From contig NW_004454178.1 of the NCBI RefSeq assembly GCF_000283155.1, positions 25,110,878-25,174,877 on the forward strand: DNA of 64,000 nt. The letters are read 5' to 3'. Below are positions 1 to 12,240 of this stretch, in pieces; the first letter of the stretch is position 1; each line of letters opens with the position of its first letter. Source of the stretch: Ceratotherium simum simum (lineage: Eukaryota; Chordata; Mammalia; Perissodactyla; Rhinocerotidae). The notes beneath the pieces are model-generated. The model was not told the DNA's origin. It did not search any database and worked only from the letters and a program-made list of their open reading frames with translations. The translations under genes and the position numbers were made by a program.

Positions 1-36
1 AGAGAAGAAGTAGTCACGCTGAAAGAGGAATTCAAG
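1..36 (+). CDS. LRRFIP1: LRRFIP1 coiled-coil exon, 5' end outside window
   Basis: The first 36 bases read REEVVTLKEEFK in frame 1 and stop at a GT donor (GTATGA) at 37. This is the heptad-like charged segment that precedes KHGIILNSE in LRRFIP1. The acceptor of this exon lies before the window. The exon ends in phase 0 and joins the exon at 1360. It is part of the coiled-coil region shared by LRRFIP1 isoforms. Identity comes from its continuity with the next exon, since 12 residues alone would not be diagnostic. Confidence 0.8.
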
Positions 37-1359
37 GTATGAAGCCAAAGTACAGTTAAAAAAATCCAGTTGACAACAGCAAATTCGGGGATTCTCAAGA
101 ATGAATGTGTTTGTATATGTCACTAATTTTAGTTCTGTCAGTAAATTCAGATCTTAGGTTAACTGACACCAAAGGGACATGTGAAGTAAAGGTAGATTCT
201 CTGGGGGATATGCCCATTGCCTTGAGATGTTTACAAGCGTATCTGACCTTGAAAGTAACTCTGATTTCCAAGAATTTTTTGATATACTGTTTAAATTTTT
301 TCTCATATTCATTAATAAATTTTCTAGGACATTACTCAAAGTTAGAGACTGCATGTGTTTCTTTGTATTAAAGGCTCAAATTTAAGGACTTCTCTAGCTG
401 AACAGTGTGGATGAGGCTCACATTAATTAGACTTTGAGATCCACTGGATTGTAGGAAAGTTCCATGTCCTGTCTGGGTCAGGTCAAGGGATCTTTGGCTG
501 CTGGCTGGACAGTGAGTAAAAAAAAACAATGAGCAGTGGTGGGGGTCAGAGCTCTGGGTGGGCTAACAGCACTGTAGGAGGCAGTGTTGAGAGAGGGTAT
601 GGCCATGGACATAATCAATGGAAACATGTCAGTGTCGGTTGCTTCTATTCAGAGGTCAAGGCCAGCGCAGTAAACCAGAGGGAACAGGCTCAGAGCTCAG
701 GTTTAAAAAGCTGTTCCTAACCAAAGCTATGAGTACAGCGTTGAGGAATTCCTCCAAGCACAAGAGAAAGACCTGTGGGCGACCGGGGGGAGTGAGTAAG
801 TGATCGAGGGTAAAGTAGGGATCATGTACTTGTGGAGAGTAGCTGTTTTTAAAATGTTTCGCTATATAGTGAGCATGAATTATATTTCTTCTGAATATAT
901 CAGACATTATAGCCATCGCTTAATTCCTTCAGTAACATAAGTTTCCTTCATTCCTTTCAGAACACATAAATACTTCTTTCTTTATCTCTGTCTCCCTTTT
1001 TAAAGAATACAGCCAGGGTTTTAAAAGTAAAGGTCACTTTACAATGATTTGCTTGATGCGCCACTTTGGGGCAGCCCGCAGGCCATTACCTCCAGTTAGA
1101 AAGTAGTTTGTCAGCAGCCCATTAAGACATGGATTGGCACATGTAAGAAAGAAGTAGCCTTTGGAGGAAGACATCCCAGCTTTGTGTGTGTTGATAGAAT
1201 ATTGACCAGTGTGGTGCCTAGCACTTCTTTGACTGTAGAATTTTTCTCTACTTCAGGAAAAATAGTTTCTTTTATTATTATTATTATTAATAATAATAAA
1301 ATAGAGTCTAACGTGATATCACTCAATAAGTATTACGATGAGTCTATTTTTGTTCCCAG
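37..1359 (+). other. LRRFIP1 intron
   Basis: The intron runs from GTATGA to TTCCCAG. It contains no recognisable gene. A short (TTA)n stretch at about 1271-1300 turns into (TAA)n, making a near-perfect AT-only inverted repeat. Several small open frames here have no coding character. Confidence 0.7.
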
Positions 1360-1501
1360 AAACATGGAATAATCCTAAATTCAGAAATAGCTACCAATGG
1401 AGAGACTTCAGACACTCTCAATAATGTTGGATACCAAGGTCCTACCAAGATGACAAAAGAAGAGTTGAATGCCCTCAAGGCGACAGGGGATGGGACACTA
1501 G
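1360..1501 (+). CDS. LRRFIP1: LRRFIP1 shared exon before the alternative C-termini
   Basis: An AG acceptor (TTCCCAG) at 1358-1359 opens an exon reading [20 protein letters not shown] and continuing through [20 protein letters not shown] to GDGTL. It closes at GTAAGT (1502). The exon ends with one base of a split codon (phase 1). Two downstream exons supply matching bases: GA at 4571 gives Gly and opens the long acidic tail, while AT at 12954 gives Asp and opens the short coiled-coil tail. This is therefore the branch point between the two protein forms. The sequence is a confident match to mammalian LRRFIP1. Confidence 0.93.
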
Positions 1502-2049
1502 GTAAGTCCTCGTTTTCCTCTGGATTGTGTCATCTTCCAGTCAGCACTGAGTCACCTTCCATGCATCATTAGAATTGAAGTAATCATCACTGATCAATTA
1601 ACAGTCACACAGCATGCCATTTGTTCTGTCACTTCATGGGCATTTCCTTGCCAAACGATGTGATCACCCACATGTGTTGTCTGGCCTGCATCTCTGTTCA
1701 GTACTCACCACCGATGGCTTAAGAACACGTTTCTTTTGCTTCTCAAAGCTACCAAGTGAGACCATGAATGCAAGGAAAATAGTCTCAAATTGAGTGACAG
1801 TTTTGACAGCACTATGTGGTTTTCCTCAGATATGTGCCATGTATGGCTTTTTAACTTATTCTCTTACAGAACTATCAAAAGATCAGAATGGCAGAGGCTG
1901 TAAAGTAGGTTAGTTGACCATATTTACAAGCCAACATTGCACATCCCACACACCGTTAAGTGTTTTGAGGGTATGAGGTGCCTGTGGACAGCAGATTGGG
2001 GCTTGTAACAGAGTACATCTTGGTTGCCGTTCTCAAGCTACCACTTGAG
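1502..2049 (+). other. LRRFIP1 intron, unique sequence
   Basis: Intronic sequence with balanced base composition. I see no coding exon, SINE or RNA gene in it. Confidence 0.6.
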
Positions 2050-2838
2050 ATGGACAGGTAGCCCCGGGTGGAGAGCGAGGTGGGCAGGTAGCCCTGGGTG
2101 GAGACTGAGATGGACAGGTAGCCCCGAGTGGAGAGCGAGGTGGGCAGGTAGCCCCAGGTGGAGACTGAGATGGACAGGTAGCCCCGGGTGGAGAGCGAGA
2201 TGGGCAGGTAGCCCCGGGGGGTGGAGAGCGAGATGGGCAGGTAGCCCCGGGGGGTGGAGAGCGAGATGGACAGGTAGCCCTGGGTGGAGAGCGAGGTGGG
2301 CAGGTAGCCCTGGGTGGAGGGCGAGGTGGGCAGGTAGCCCTGGGTGGAGGGCGAGGTGGACAGGTAGCCCTGGGTGGAGGGCGAGGTGGGCAGGTNNNNN
2401 NNNNNNNNNNNNNNNNNNNNNNNNNNNNNNNNNNNNNNNNNNNNNNNNNNNNNNNNNNNNNNNNNNNNNNNNNNNNNNNNNNNNNNNNNNNNNNNNNNNN
2501 NNNNNNNNNNNNNNNNNNNNNNNNNNNNNNNNNNNNNNNNNNNNNNNNNNNNNNNNNNNNNNNNNNNNNNNNNNNNNNNNNNNNNNNNNNNNNNNNNNNN
2601 NNNNNNNNNNNNNNNNNNNNNNNNNNNNNNNNNNNNNNNNNNNNNNNNNNNNNNNNNNNNNNNNNNNNNNNNNNNNNNNNNNNNNNNNNNNNNNNNNNNN
2701 NNNNNNNNNNNNNNNNNNNNNNNNNNNNNNNNNNNNNNNNNNNNNNNNNNNNNNNNNNNNNNNNNNNNNNGGGTGGAGGGCGAGGTGGGCAGGTAGCCGT
2801 GGGTGGAGAGCGAGGTGGGCAGGTAGCCCGGGGTGGTG
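2050..2838. repeat. G-rich 30-bp minisatellite with assembly gap
   Basis: About a dozen visible tandem units of 30 bp carry the core GTAGCCCxGGGTGGAG followed by AGCGAGRTGGRCAG. Two units at about 2210-2270 carry three extra G (33 bp). The array continues on both sides of a run of N. Because 30 and 33 are multiples of three and the units lack stops, open frames run through on both strands ([14 protein letters not shown] repeats); these are not genes. The array lies inside the LRRFIP1 intron between the shared exon and the long terminal exon. The G runs could form G-quadruplexes, which is inference. Confidence 0.93.
2396..2770. other. Assembly gap (375 N)
   Basis: The run of N sits wholly inside the minisatellite, with repeat units on both edges. 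The true repeat number is therefore unknown and the gap length may be an estimate. Confidence 0.98.
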
Positions 2839-4570
2839 AATGTAGTCAGTGTGGAGGGTGTGCCTTACCAAGGAGAGTCTGAGTCTGCCTGCCCCTTTGT
2901 CAGAGGTGACGTTCCTTTGTGTGTCACATTTTTGCTTGTGAAAGAATATAAATTGGGGAATCCAATAGATTGTAGGAATATTTTATACAATTTGCAAATT
3001 TCTGAAAAGATTCACTGTTAATATTTGGCTTTGGGATAAACCTTCAGAATCTGGTGTGCAGCCTGAAGTTGCAGCCCCCAAATAAGGCCTCGCTTGCCAC
3101 TGGTTACCAGCTGTGTTCCAGCTTTTTGCAGTGAGGCTGGGATACGGTCAGGGCCCACGACTTTAATTTCCCTTTGGAAGCTTTCATCTTATTTCTTTTT
3201 ATTTATGGAAATGCAGAAACCTGTCGGCCCCAGCTTCTCAGGACTTGCTTCCTAGGGAGGTACCTCATTATCTTTATGACTATTAACGGAACACAGGTCT
3301 TTTAATTTTGTAAAAGTTGCTGAAAGAAGAGAAATTGATTAATTTCCACCATACCTTTATATTAGTTACCTGAGCAGCTAAGAATTTGATTGTGCTGCTC
3401 TTGTTCAAATATACATTTTATAAATCTTCAATAACCGTTGTGAAATGAATGCTTAAAGAACCAGAAATAATCAGTTTTGTAAGTGGTCTCCTAATATTTT
3501 GGGATCACATATCCCTATCACTAAAGAATTGTGGGAACTTCCCAATATATATGTTTATTTTAAACTTATATACATAGACTATTTCATTAATATAAAATGT
3601 ACATTATAAAACATATACACTAATAGGAATTTTTAAAGGGTGAAGCAAAACTAACTTTAAATACAAGTCCTGCTAGTTTCCCCATTTTCCCTGGGGTAGG
3701 TGCACCCTACTGTGGAGACCACTGGGTTATAAAATTATCAAGCTTTGACTTTTGGTAACATAGTATCTAATATATTGGGGTTTTGTTTGTTTGGAGAATC
3801 TAAAATATAACTTCATTCCAAAGCAGTAACATGTTCTTTAATTCATAATTCTTTAATTGATGAAGAATTTATTATTAAATGATCATCTTGATCTTAAGCA
3901 TGTGCCTCCTGCTGGAACTCCTCACATTTCCCTTAGGGAATAAAGTGAAAGTATTTAGGGCACAGGCTGTTTTCTCACAAAGACAAGGATTAGTTGGTCG
4001 AGGGCAGATTTCTTTTTTTCTTATATGAGCTATTTCAAAAGTATCGTCCTTGAGAAATGACCTTGAGGCTGAGTTTCTTAAGATGAACTGGATGTTCCTT
4101 TTAAAAATTATTTGAATGCCACTTTTGGGGCCGTGTGATATGCAGTGCAGTTTGACAGCTGAAAAAGTATGAGTCGTCCAGATGTGCATTGGGAAGTGAG
4201 AATGGGGAACATGAACCTTGAGCCCTTCTTAAACCCATCATTTTAGATTGTTTGGCTGCCTGTTCTAGAGCTCTTTCTATTTGTTAAAACTTAACTTCAC
4301 CTGTGAAAATCAGTTCACACAAGGTGGCACCAGCAGCCACTCTTGCCTTTGCGATGGTGGTGGTGGCCTCTGCTGGTCAAACATTTGCTAATGCAGTGGC
4401 TGCTTTGCCGCACAGAACTGAAAAAGGCTTCTGTTTCCTGTGATTCTTTGGTGAGTCTCTCTCTTTAGGAATGGGGTCAGGTGGGAATGAGAACATGTGT
4501 TTGCATTGTAATATATGTTAAGTGGTCACTACATCATGGGGTCCCTTCAATTTTTTCAATGGTCTTTTAG
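2839..4570 (+). other. LRRFIP1 intron, 3' part
   Basis: AT-rich intronic sequence up to a pyrimidine-rich acceptor (GGTCTTTTAG) at 4561-4570. Nothing else was recognised, apart from small open frames without family resemblance. Confidence 0.6.
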
Positions 4571-6306
4571 GAAGAGCCAATGAAGTGGAGGTGAAAAATG
4601 AAATGGTGGAGAATGTGGGGAAAAGAGAAATGTTGCAGAATACTGAGCGAGAACAGCACAAAGAGGACCCAATAAAGGATTGTGTGGACACAGAGGTGTT
4701 ACATCCTGGTGAAAATGCCGAGGACCAGAAACCCTCTGAAGACAGTGCCCCCTCCCTAGGGACATTAGCAAATGCTACAAACGAGGAACAGGTTCAAAGC
4801 CCAATTCTAGAGAATGCTTCCTTCCTTGAAAATACAGAGCAGGTTGAGTCGAATGAGGTCCTAAACATGCCAGAGGATAGGACAGGAGCGACCCTTGAGC
4901 AGTCCAAATGTTTGAGTGAATTAGATAGTGAAATCGCAGATCCTGTGATTGGGCAGGACGGTTGTAATGCCTTGGATATTGAAAATCAAAGTAAAGAATC
5001 TGCAGAAAAAGAGGAAGAAGAAAAACAAGATTTTCAAACCAACTTGGGAGAGGTTAGCACAAAACCATGTCAGGAATCTGCTCCTTTGCAAATCTCTGAA
5101 GTTGAAAGAGTGAGCAGTACAGACACTGGGGAGCAGAGTGGGAGCCCCACAAAGGGTGATGCAGGGCTAACTGGATTTGAGGAGCAAGTGGGCACAGTAG
5201 CCTCAAGTCATCCAAGGTACAGTGATGACACTGAGAGTCATGATGAAAAATGTGTGGTAGATGCCCCCAAAGAGTTGGACCCAAGTGCAGGGCATGATTT
5301 AGAGAAAGAACTCACCAACCAGGAAGTAGCTGAGCTGGAGGAGGTCCCAATTCAGAGCGCAGAGGTAGGTGGGGAGAACAATGAAGAAGAAGATGAAGGA
5401 AGGGAATTAAGGGGTGAGAAACCAATCCAGATGGAAGTCCAAACCATTCCTTGTTCTCCAGCAGCCGAAAGCAGTGCTCAGGAAGCAACAGGTCCAAGTA
5501 TGGTAAACGCTGAAAGAGAACCCCTAGATATGAAAGAACCCGATGAAGAAAAGAATGGCCAACAGGGAGAGGCATTGGATTCATCACAGAAGAAGACAAA
5601 GAGCAAGAAAAAGAAAAATAAGAAGAAAAAATCACCAGCCCCTGTAGAAACCCTTAAAGATATTAAGAAAGAGTTAACATTTCAGAACCCAGATTTAAGT
5701 GAAGCTAAGGAAGAAGAGCAGGTAAAATTTACTGATGAAAAACCAGTTGTAGAAGCACAAAATGAGGTCACTAAAAATCCAGAACAGAAAATTGTAGCAG
5801 GAAGCAGTGAAAATGTGGATTGTCCAGAAAATCCTAAAATTGATTTGGATGGAAACCTTAACCAAGAAGATTATGATGTAAACACTAAGGCAGGGAAAGT
5901 AATAGCTGATGGAGACACATTAAACTTTGAAGATAATACAGTTCAATCGTCAGACACTAGTGATAAAGAATTAGATGAAGGTGTTATAAAAGAAAATGCT
6001 AAAGAAGATGGCGCCACTCAAAGCCATCCTCCAGAACCAGAGAATGAAGAGGCATCTAGCAGCGCCCTGCTCGAAAATGAAAGTCCCTCAAAGGACGTTA
6101 ATGATGCCTCTCAAACAGAAAGTACAGAGGGGCTTGTGATGTCAGAATATCCAAGTCAGACAGTCGGGAAGGGTTTAGATAGCAGTAGTCTAGAAAATGA
6201 TGACTTGGCACCAGCGGGAGAGTTGGGAGACTTCAATTCAGAAAGCAGAGAAGAGACAGGCAGAAATGAAAAGGGCAGAAGCAAAGAAGACTGCTCGTTG
6301 TCGTAA
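4571..6306 (+). CDS. LRRFIP1: LRRFIP1 long-isoform terminal exon (acidic/Lys-rich tail)
   Basis: The acceptor GGTCTTTTAG precedes an exon that completes the Gly codon left by the base at 1501. It then reads [11 protein letters not shown] for 577 residues to the stop TAA at 6304-6306, ending KEDCSLS. It is strongly acidic, rich in Glu, Asp and Ser, and probably disordered. A lysine block ([11 protein letters not shown]) lies near 5600-5630. This is the C-terminus of the LRRFIP1 form also called GCF2/TRIP. The family is known to bind nucleic acid and Flightless-I homologues, to repress promoters such as EGFR and TNF, and to sense cytosolic nucleic acid upstream of beta-catenin/interferon signalling. 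Nucleic acid binding by the lysine block is known for the family, not shown here. The reading frame is intact. Confidence 0.95.
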
Positions 6307-7620
6307 ATCGAGGCTCGCTTGTAAGGTACAGTTTTAGAAAGGGGCCAAAGACTGCACAGTAAGTCCAACTGTAAAGACTCTTGTCTGTTATCTCCACTGA
6401 TGAGATTCAGAAAATGTTCTAGATTGATATAGATGCACCATATGACAATCAACCACCAAGTTATCTACTACTTTAAGTTATAAACTGTTACTTGTAGATT
6501 TATATTTCATCAGTAAGGTTATCACCCAGATTAGAAAAACACATTTGTTATCAATGTAAGTTCTAATTGAGAGCATTCCAGTAGTATCAAACAATAAGGT
6601 ACACTGTTTAGATTTCTGCTTAAAATCAAATAAAAATATTTAGCATTTGCCTTAAGCTGATATGAATGTGGCTATTGACCAAATACATCAGCATCTAATT
6701 GAAATGACCAAATAGCATTCTGAGATTTCCACATGATGAGTATAATTTAATTTGTCTCATTCAAATATATGTATTTTCCTATTTGATTTTGATATGTACT
6801 TTATAACCTGTATGGGATTTTATTTTAAAATGAGATAAAGGGCCAAATAGCACATAGGTCACTGAGAGAGAAGGTTTGCACCTCAGGACAATAATTAATC
6901 TTGTTAGGGATTACTGACATCTTAAATCAGTGGGGAGCTCTTACGTGCCTTTACCTCATACAAGTATTTTATCTCAAACCAATACTTTGAATCTCATTGT
7001 TGATGATTCCTGAATGTTTTTGTGGGAGACTTTGGCTTCACTTCATGCTGATTATGTACCAAAGTCATTTTATACAAAGATTTTTTTTTTTTTCTGGAAG
7101 AGACGTACGTTGAAATTGCATTTCCTACTGCAATATTTGGGCAGGAAGAATCATTTCTAAAATTCATTTTTTTAACCTTAAAATTACTTCTTTATTTGTC
7201 TAATCATTATTCAAAAGAGCAATTCAAAAAGGTCATGTTCTTGTGCAAACTGATAATTAGACTATAACAGGATATTTTAAATAGTTGAATCACTTTTGGT
7301 ATTTTGGTATAAATATTTTTGTTGGTTGTTTCTCTGTATGTTCTTATTGGAAAGTTCTTGTTTTGATCTTCCTGAAGGAAATATATATTTTCTATATAAA
7401 GAAGCATTTAAAAAATAATTGTAAAGTTAAATTAAAAAATTGTAAAATATTAAAATCACAAAAGAATGTATGAATACTGTTGACACTTTATGAGATTAGG
7501 TGAATTCATATTACTGTTACAAGATATAATTGAGTGCAAAAAAGACCAAAACCTCGGTAAAACTTGAGGCAAACATAAGTGTTATTATGTAATTGAAATA
7601 AAAACATTTTATAATTTTAC
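6307..7620 (+). other. LRRFIP1: Long-isoform LRRFIP1 3'UTR and following intron sequence
   Basis: AT-rich sequence directly after the stop of the long form. It has AATAAA hexamers at 6629-6634 and 7597-7602, either of which could end the long transcript. For the short isoform the whole stretch is intron. Where the UTR ends cannot be decided by eye. Confidence 0.6.
6629..6634 (+). promoter_or_regulatory. Candidate poly(A) signal, long LRRFIP1 isoform
   Basis: First AATAAA after the stop at 6306, about 320 bases downstream. Use of this copy rather than the later one at 7597 is unproven. Confidence 0.4.
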
Positions 7621-9845
7621 AAGCCTGTGATTCCACTCTTTGGGCTACTTGAATTCTGACTGTGGCTACTGTTATACCTAATATCATCTTTAAAGTAATA
7701 TCTTTTTCTGGGTTGCTCATTCCCCGTTGGGGTTCTGTGAAAGACTCTTGCCTAATGCCCTTTGTCAGTAATGAATGAACTTCTCTCCCGGCGTCTAGAC
7801 TGGGGCTAGTGTTGGACCACCCTTGAGAGAATTGAGAAGATCTTCCCTCATAGCATCTCCTGTGATCTGTGGTTCTAATGAGGAGCCCCCATTGAGAAAG
7901 ATCTCCACACTGTTGCTCTGCTTGTGCCATACTTACAATGTTTTGGAAAATATCATGAAAATGGCAAATAAACATTTTGACTATTTCTGCATAAGTGTCC
8001 TGAAACAGAGGATAATGGGACTGACGAATCCTCTCCATTTGTGCCATGTAAATAGAAAAATACGAGGCTTGCTAGAGGTTCAAGTTCAAGGGCTGCAGAG
8101 AACTTCCAAAGGTTTTAGTTGACGTCTCTAACTTGAGCAAAGCTGCATTCACACAGGAATGCACATGTGGAAGGAGCCCTCTTTCCTACTTTTAAAGGCC
8201 TCTGGGGAAGTGACTCAACAACCAAACTCATTAACCGGTGAGATCATCGAACCATTTTAAGTTCTTTCCTTTCTTTCCCATGTTATTCAACAGCACATTT
8301 AAGGACATTATGATCTACTTCACATCCCTAAAGTCAGCCATCCAGCAGTCTCAATTATTCACTCACTCGTGTAATTAATAAACATTTTTGATCACTTTGT
8401 ATATGGAAGGCACTGTACCAGTGAACAGGCAGGTAGGAGCCAGCTTCTAGTTGGAGTGGACAGCTGAGAATCAGGAAGTGAGTAAAAAAGAAGAAAATAA
8501 GGATTCTGAAGTGCCAAACCATTTGTTGATAATCTAAGAGCCTTCATTGGGAACATCAGTTACTCTGCTCCAAGGGCGAAATGACATGGCTCAGCACAGT
8601 AATTGCTGTTCACATGAAGGCCCTTAAAGTATCAAGAAATGGTTGCCTTAGGCATATTCAGTTGAAGAAGGCATGGAAGTAGAACTTTGGAAAGTTCAAT
8701 GTCAAAAGATTCAGACTCAGAACCAAAAGGTTACCTGTCAACCACGTCCCCAGGGGAACCTGAACCACTGAGGTTTTACCGTAATATAGAACAGAGAGAA
8801 ACATTGATCACTGACACCTTAAATCAGAAAGCTGGGATGTTTTCAGCCCCAAACCAGAATATGGCCTACTGGATGTAAAACTTAAATCTTCTTTCAAAAG
8901 TATAATGAAGTATAATTATGAGTGTATGTAGAAAATAGGGAAAGTTAGAATTTTGAACGATAGGTTGTTATTTTATAAACATACAAAGGTTGGGAGACAG
9001 TTAAGTTTTATAAAGAGTTTTTGAGAATGAGACGCATTGCATTGACTACTTTCTATGTTTAGTATTTCCAGTTAATGGAAAACCTAATGACCTGAATATT
9101 TAAATTTCCACTGTCACTAGGAGACTGGAATGCTCCTTCTGTGGGTTTACACAGTTTGGGTTTGCTGTTTTCTATTAATAGACTCCTTTCCCAGGAGACC
9201 ACGTTGTACAGCATGCCACCATGGCCATCAAAACAACAGTAAGATTTGTTCCAAATGTCCAGGCTCCAAGAGGAGAGGAAGGGGTGTTTGTGTGTGTGTT
9301 ATGTTCAGAATATGTGCTTATTTGGTGTGATGATCATATAGAGAGAAAACTTTGTCTTTCAGGAGAAAACCCCTTTCACTCTTTCACTTACACCCTATCC
9401 ACTGCCCCTCTTACATCAGAGACTCACATATTTTTCGAGATGTGAATGGCTTCAGGGGTTCAGCTGAACTGAAGCCAGCGGCAACTTACATAGGGAAATA
9501 GTTCCCATCTGTACAGACCTCTTGGCCCTGTAAACAGGAGAAAAAAGAATCATCTTTAGCAACCTGTCCCTATTCTGCCTTTTGCAGGACGGAGGTGCTA
9601 TCCTGGCTTGGGAGGCTGGTCCCAGGGAGGCTGGAAACTGTCCACATGAATTATAATCAGACTTAGTCAGTTCGAGGAGGCAGTGGAGAAAGAATTGTAC
9701 TTAGTAAGAGACCGCAGTCTCCCCTTCCTTATTTTTGTGAATACGGAGGGAAGATGACTTTCCCCTGTGATGGGTAGAGTAGACCGGAGGCCCACAATGG
9801 CTGAAATTAACCCACAGAATGAACATTATACTCTTGATAGTTTAT
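7621..9845 (+). other. LRRFIP1 intron for the short isoform
   Basis: No conserved exon is recognisable. A 176-codon open frame on the minus strand (7517-8047) and short plus-strand frames show no family resemblance and no plausible splice context. Confidence 0.5.
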
Positions 9846-9849
9846 TATT

Positions 9850-9955
9850 GTGTGCCTCATTTTGCTCGCTGAAAATGGGGTTAGAACCTGCCTTTTAGAG
9901 TTGTGGTGAGGATCAGATCCAGGTAAAGCACTAAAAAGAATAAGTGCTTAGTGAC
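9850..9955 (+). mobile_element. MIR SINE fragment
   Basis: Shows the MIR order CCTCATTTT, AAAATGGGG, TTGTGGTGAGGATC and GTAAAGCACT. It is an old tRNA-derived mammalian SINE within the LRRFIP1 intron. Confidence 0.65.
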
Positions 9956-10477
9956 TGTGGTTGTTGGTGGTGGCTGATGTCACTGCACCCTGGGCAGACA
10001 AGGTGACAATGTGCAGACCAGTAGGACAGGGGCTCAGAGAGTTCCGTTACCTTTTCCACTGCTGCTCCAGGGACTGTCTGTACGGCCTTACCTCTTTCTT
10101 CTCATTTCACAGGTCTCTAAAATGCATACCAGAAAATTTGTTGGAATTTAATTTAGAAAAACTAGATTTTTAAAAATGTAATTCTTTAACAATATTCCTA
10201 GAATAACTTTAATCGCCGACTCATTTTAACTTTCTAGTATGAAAGAAAACTCTAAATTTGAGACATTGCGGCTTCGTTTTCTTTGATGTCTTGTTTCTAA
10301 AAACTGCAATCACGGTCTTTAAATGAATAGTTTGTGTCTATTTATAAATTGGGTGTTATAGACCAAGCAGGAGCAATGCTACTTAGTAAACATAGCTTTA
10401 CAATACTCTTAAGTATTTTAATAAGTATATCAATGATGTATCACTATTCACTTGACACTTCATCACTATTCACTTGA

Positions 10478-10728
10478 TTTTTTTTTTTTTTTGGCGAGGA
10501 AGATTGGCCCTGAGCTAACATCCGTTGCCAATCTTCCTCTTTATTGCTGAGGAAGATTGGCGCTGAGCTAATATCTGTGCCCATCTTCCTCCACTTTGTA
10601 TATGGGACGCCACCACAGCATGGCTTGATGAGCAGTGCATAGGTCCATGCCCAGGATCCAGGCCCAATAACCCCAGGCTGTCGAAGCAGAGCGGGCAAAC
10701 TTAACCACTATACCACTGGGCCGGCCCC
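10478..10728 (-). mobile_element. ERE SINE
   Basis: Perissodactyl tRNA-derived SINE in reverse. A T run at the left is followed by GGCGAGGAAGATTGGCCCTG and the element ends in GGGCCGGCCCC. Full length. Confidence 0.92.
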
Positions 10729-10868
10729 GAGACTTGTTGGTTTTTAAAGCTTTGAATAAGCAATACTCGTTTTCTTCATATCAAATAAATTTGCTTCTTT
10801 CTTTTTTCCATTTTCTTAAAACTAGTTTTAATCTTCTTTGCCAATTCTGCTTTAAAATTTCTCTTCCT

Positions 10869-11068
10869 GGGCCGGCCCTGTGGCTTGGTGGTTAAGTGCG
10901 CGCGCTGCAATGCTGGTGGCCCGGGTTCGGATCCCGGGTGCACATCGAGGCACCACTTCTCCGTCCATCCTGAGGCCGAGTCCCACATACAGCAACTAGA
11001 AGGATGTGCAGCTATGACATACAACTATCTACTGGGGCTTTGGGGGGAAAAAATAAAATAAATAAAAT
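10869..11068 (+). mobile_element. ERE SINE with 19-bp target-site duplication
   Basis: Head GGGCCGGCCC, body CATACAGCAACTAGAAGGAT, tail AAATAAAATAAATAAAAT. It is flanked by identical 19-bp copies of CTTTAAAATTTCTCTTCCT at 10850-10868 and 11069-11087, the hallmark of L1-mediated insertion and a sign of a recent copy. Confidence 0.96.
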
Positions 11069-11493
11069 CTTTAAAATTTCTCTTCCTTAAAAGTTCTACT
11101 TCTCTCTCTCTATTTTTCATGTTCTCACCTAATACTACAGGTCAAGTTACCCTTATTTTTTGTTAGCCCTATTGTTACATTTTAACATTTAATTTTTACT
11201 TACTATCTAGACTATTTGAAGTCTTCTAATAGAAAAAATATAATAAAATTATGAAACAGATATATGAGCTTCCAGATCAGTTTCTGATAAATTCAGTATT
11301 TCTCATGATGTCTGTGGTTTTTGTACATAGGAATAGAAAATACATAAGATAAAATGAAAAGTGATATTGAGTAAAAGAGCTGGGTTTATAACTGCAAAAG
11401 ATTTTTGTTTCAGTGTTGGCTGCGTTTATGGAAGAGAAAGAATAAAGCATCTTCAAAGCAATTTGTATGTAAATTAAAATGGAACTCAAAAGT

Positions 11494-11685
11494 GGGGCCA
11501 GCCCAGTGGCGTAGCGGTTAGGTTCGCATGCTCCGCTTCGGCGGCCCAGGGTTTGCAGGTTTGGAACCCTGGGCACGGACCAACGCACTGCGTGTCAAGC
11601 CATGCTGTGGCGGCGTCCCATATAAAGTAGAGGAAGATGGGCACAGATATTAGCCCAGGGCTAATCTTCCTCACAAAAAAAAAAA
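11494..11685 (+). mobile_element. ERE SINE with 13-bp target-site duplication
   Basis: Runs from GGGGCCAGCCC to a poly(A) tail. GGAACTCAAAAGT flanks it at 11481-11493 and 11686-11698. Confidence 0.95.
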
Positions 11686-11994
11686 GGAACTCAAAAGTAT
11701 CATAAATTTATCTTTTATTAAGCTTAACATTTTCTGGTTTCATTTATTTTGTTATTGTGCTTTTCAAAATAACAACTCAGGGTGTTTGGAAAAACAATTA
11801 GAGAAACCACTTAACTTGGATTAGAATGTGGAGCGATGATTTTTTAAATGAAAACAAAGGTGCATTTTATATGAATTATTTCTAGTTCCCATGGCTAATC
11901 AAAAGCTGGGCACTATGAGAGCATTGTCCCCTCAGGAATAAGAGCCTCGGGCCAGGAGTCTGGGTCCGACTCAGAGGTCTGAGTTTAGATCTGG

Positions 11995-12240
11995 AAAGGC
12001 AGTGGAGTGCAGTGGCTAGGGGTGCAGCCCTGAGGCCGGGCTGCGAGGCCTTAGGAAAGTTCCTTAATTGTGTTGGGCCTCGGGTCCGCATCTGTAGAAG
12101 AGGGGTGTAGTAACACTGCCCACCTGTGGGGCTTCGTGGGTGCTAGAAGGGGGCTAGAAGCTAGGGGCTTCGTGTAAGCTGCTAGAACAGTGCCTGGCAC
12201 AGAGTGAGGGTGCAGTACACATTAGCATCTCTGTCATCAT
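11995..12240 (+). mobile_element. MIR SINE
   Basis: Shows MIR-like GCAGTGGAGTGCAGTGGCTA, GGAAAGTTCCTTAA, and AACAGTGCCTGGCACAGAGT near the 3' end. Confidence 0.65.

Noticed and set aside
2024..2871. Long repeat proteins ([14 protein letters not shown] and [14 protein letters not shown]) on both strands
   Set aside because: They are a by-product of a stop-free minisatellite with a 30-bp period, and they run through an N gap.
7517..8047. 176-codon minus-strand open frame inside LRRFIP1
   Set aside because: No family resemblance, no splice or promoter context, and low-complexity hydrophobic end in AT-rich DNA.
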